A DNA stretch of 14,323 bases from Bacteroidota bacterium (GTDB lineage Bacteria > Bacteroidota > Bacteroidia > Bacteroidales > UBA4417): positions 1-14,323 of the forward strand of contig JAIFMH010000136.1 of the NCBI GenBank assembly GCA_020048595.1, in the 5' to 3' direction. The notes beneath the pieces were generated by a model. The model was given only the letters and a program-made list of their open reading frames with translations. It did no database searches and was not told the origin of the DNA. Shown here piece by piece: positions 14,013-14,323 of this stretch. Both the position numbers and the translations under genes were made by a program. Each line of letters opens with the position of its first letter. Positions within the stretch are counted from its first letter, which is position 1.

Positions 14013-14323
14013 TTACTCTTTCGGAAATTCGAAATACAGAAACTTATCATTAAAATAAATTGTGATTAGCACCTTTTTGCTACTGACTACAAATTCTTTC
14101 TCAAAGTTTTTATCATAGTTAATGTGCCAGTTAGCTGATACTTTTGTTGCCTTTGCTGTTGTATCACATATAGTTTTTATCTGTTCCAATTCAAGTTTTT
14201 CAGGAAACGAGGCTTTCATACAATAAATATCCTCATTGGTTGAATTGCACAAGGTTTTCCCCTTCATATTTTCAATAATCTTATTGGAAAAAGCCAGGCA
14301 TTTTTCGTTTTGAGCAAATGCGG
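14013..14323 (-). CDS. small exported protein of unknown function, 5' end beyond the window
   Basis: On the minus strand the frame runs open from the stop at 14013-14015 to the window edge. The Met at 14267 is internal: eighteen codons upstream of it read AFAQNEKCLAFSNKIIENMKG and continue. AFA-QNE looks like the end of a signal peptide, so the true start and most of the signal sequence lie past the window. The visible 102 residues contain four Cys (in EKCLAF, TLCNS, IYCMK, TICDT) and a helix around EQIKTICDTTAKATKV. The C-terminus is beta-like: NWHINYDKNFEKEFVVSSKKVLITIYFNDKFLYFEFPKE. This could be a small periplasmic, disulfide-bonded protein. I recognise no family. It converges on the lipase-like gene with 85 bp between them. 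Confidence 0.6.
   Translation of the reverse strand, partial: AFAQNEKCLAFSNKIIENMKGKTLCNSTNEDIYCMKASFPEKLELEQIKTICDTTAKATKVSANWHINYDKNFEKEFVVSSKKVLITIYFNDKFLYFEFPKE

Overview
The window looks like chromosomal DNA of a member of the Bacteroidota, most likely a Bacteroidales/Marinilabiliales-type organism. The base composition is AT-leaning. Most starts lack a Shine-Dalgarno sequence. Two promoters fit the Bacteroidota -33/-7 pattern (TTTG or TTG, about 18-20 nt, TAnnTTTG). Lipoproteins carry charged residues right after the lipid-anchored cysteine (CKDDD, CKKESTDED), as in the surface-export signals of this phylum. The protein families (slipin, DASS transporter, ureide-permease-like transporter, hemolysin-type acyltransferase) fit as well. 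No family assignment was checked against a database.

Region 1 (1-6301) reads as one rightward unit. It holds the 3' part of an ADP-ribosylglycohydrolase-fold protein, two adjacent paralogous exported esterases (3 bp apart), a ten-helix DMT-superfamily transporter resembling ureide permeases, and a probable surface lipoprotein with YD-like beta repeats. It is closed by a stem-loop and then an intrinsic terminator. Both esterases have an intact N-terminal alpha/beta-hydrolase domain and a second domain of the same origin that has lost its catalytic Ser and His. The gene set suggests extracytoplasmic de-esterification, import of a small (perhaps nucleobase- or sugar-like) product, and N- or O-glycosidic cleavage. 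The substrate cannot be read from the sequence.

Region 2 (6410-9941) has a DASS/SLC13-type anion:sodium symporter with an altered first SNT motif. A 310-bp intergenic stretch rich in dyads follows, with a palindrome built from TCCATA half-sites. Then come a membrane-anchored SPFH/slipin gene with an unusually good Shine-Dalgarno, and a convergent unrecognised gene with a probable NTF2-like C-terminus.

Region 3 (about 10067-12329) is housekeeping in style: an LPLAT-family acyltransferase with its own promoter, a convergent YihX-like HAD phosphatase, a CAU-anticodon tRNA with a textbook promoter and terminator, and a stand-alone cyclic-nucleotide-binding protein on the minus strand.

Region 4 (12330-14323) contains a 153-bp MITE-like element with 17-bp terminal inverted repeats and internal CGCAGAGTT repeats, a lipase-like lipoprotein of the alpha/beta-hydrolase fold, and the 3' part of a small exported minus-strand protein that runs off the window.

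The strongest candidates for something undescribed are the paired active/pseudo-esterases next to an ADP-ribosylglycohydrolase-fold protein and a ureide-permease-like transporter, and the small MITE-like element.
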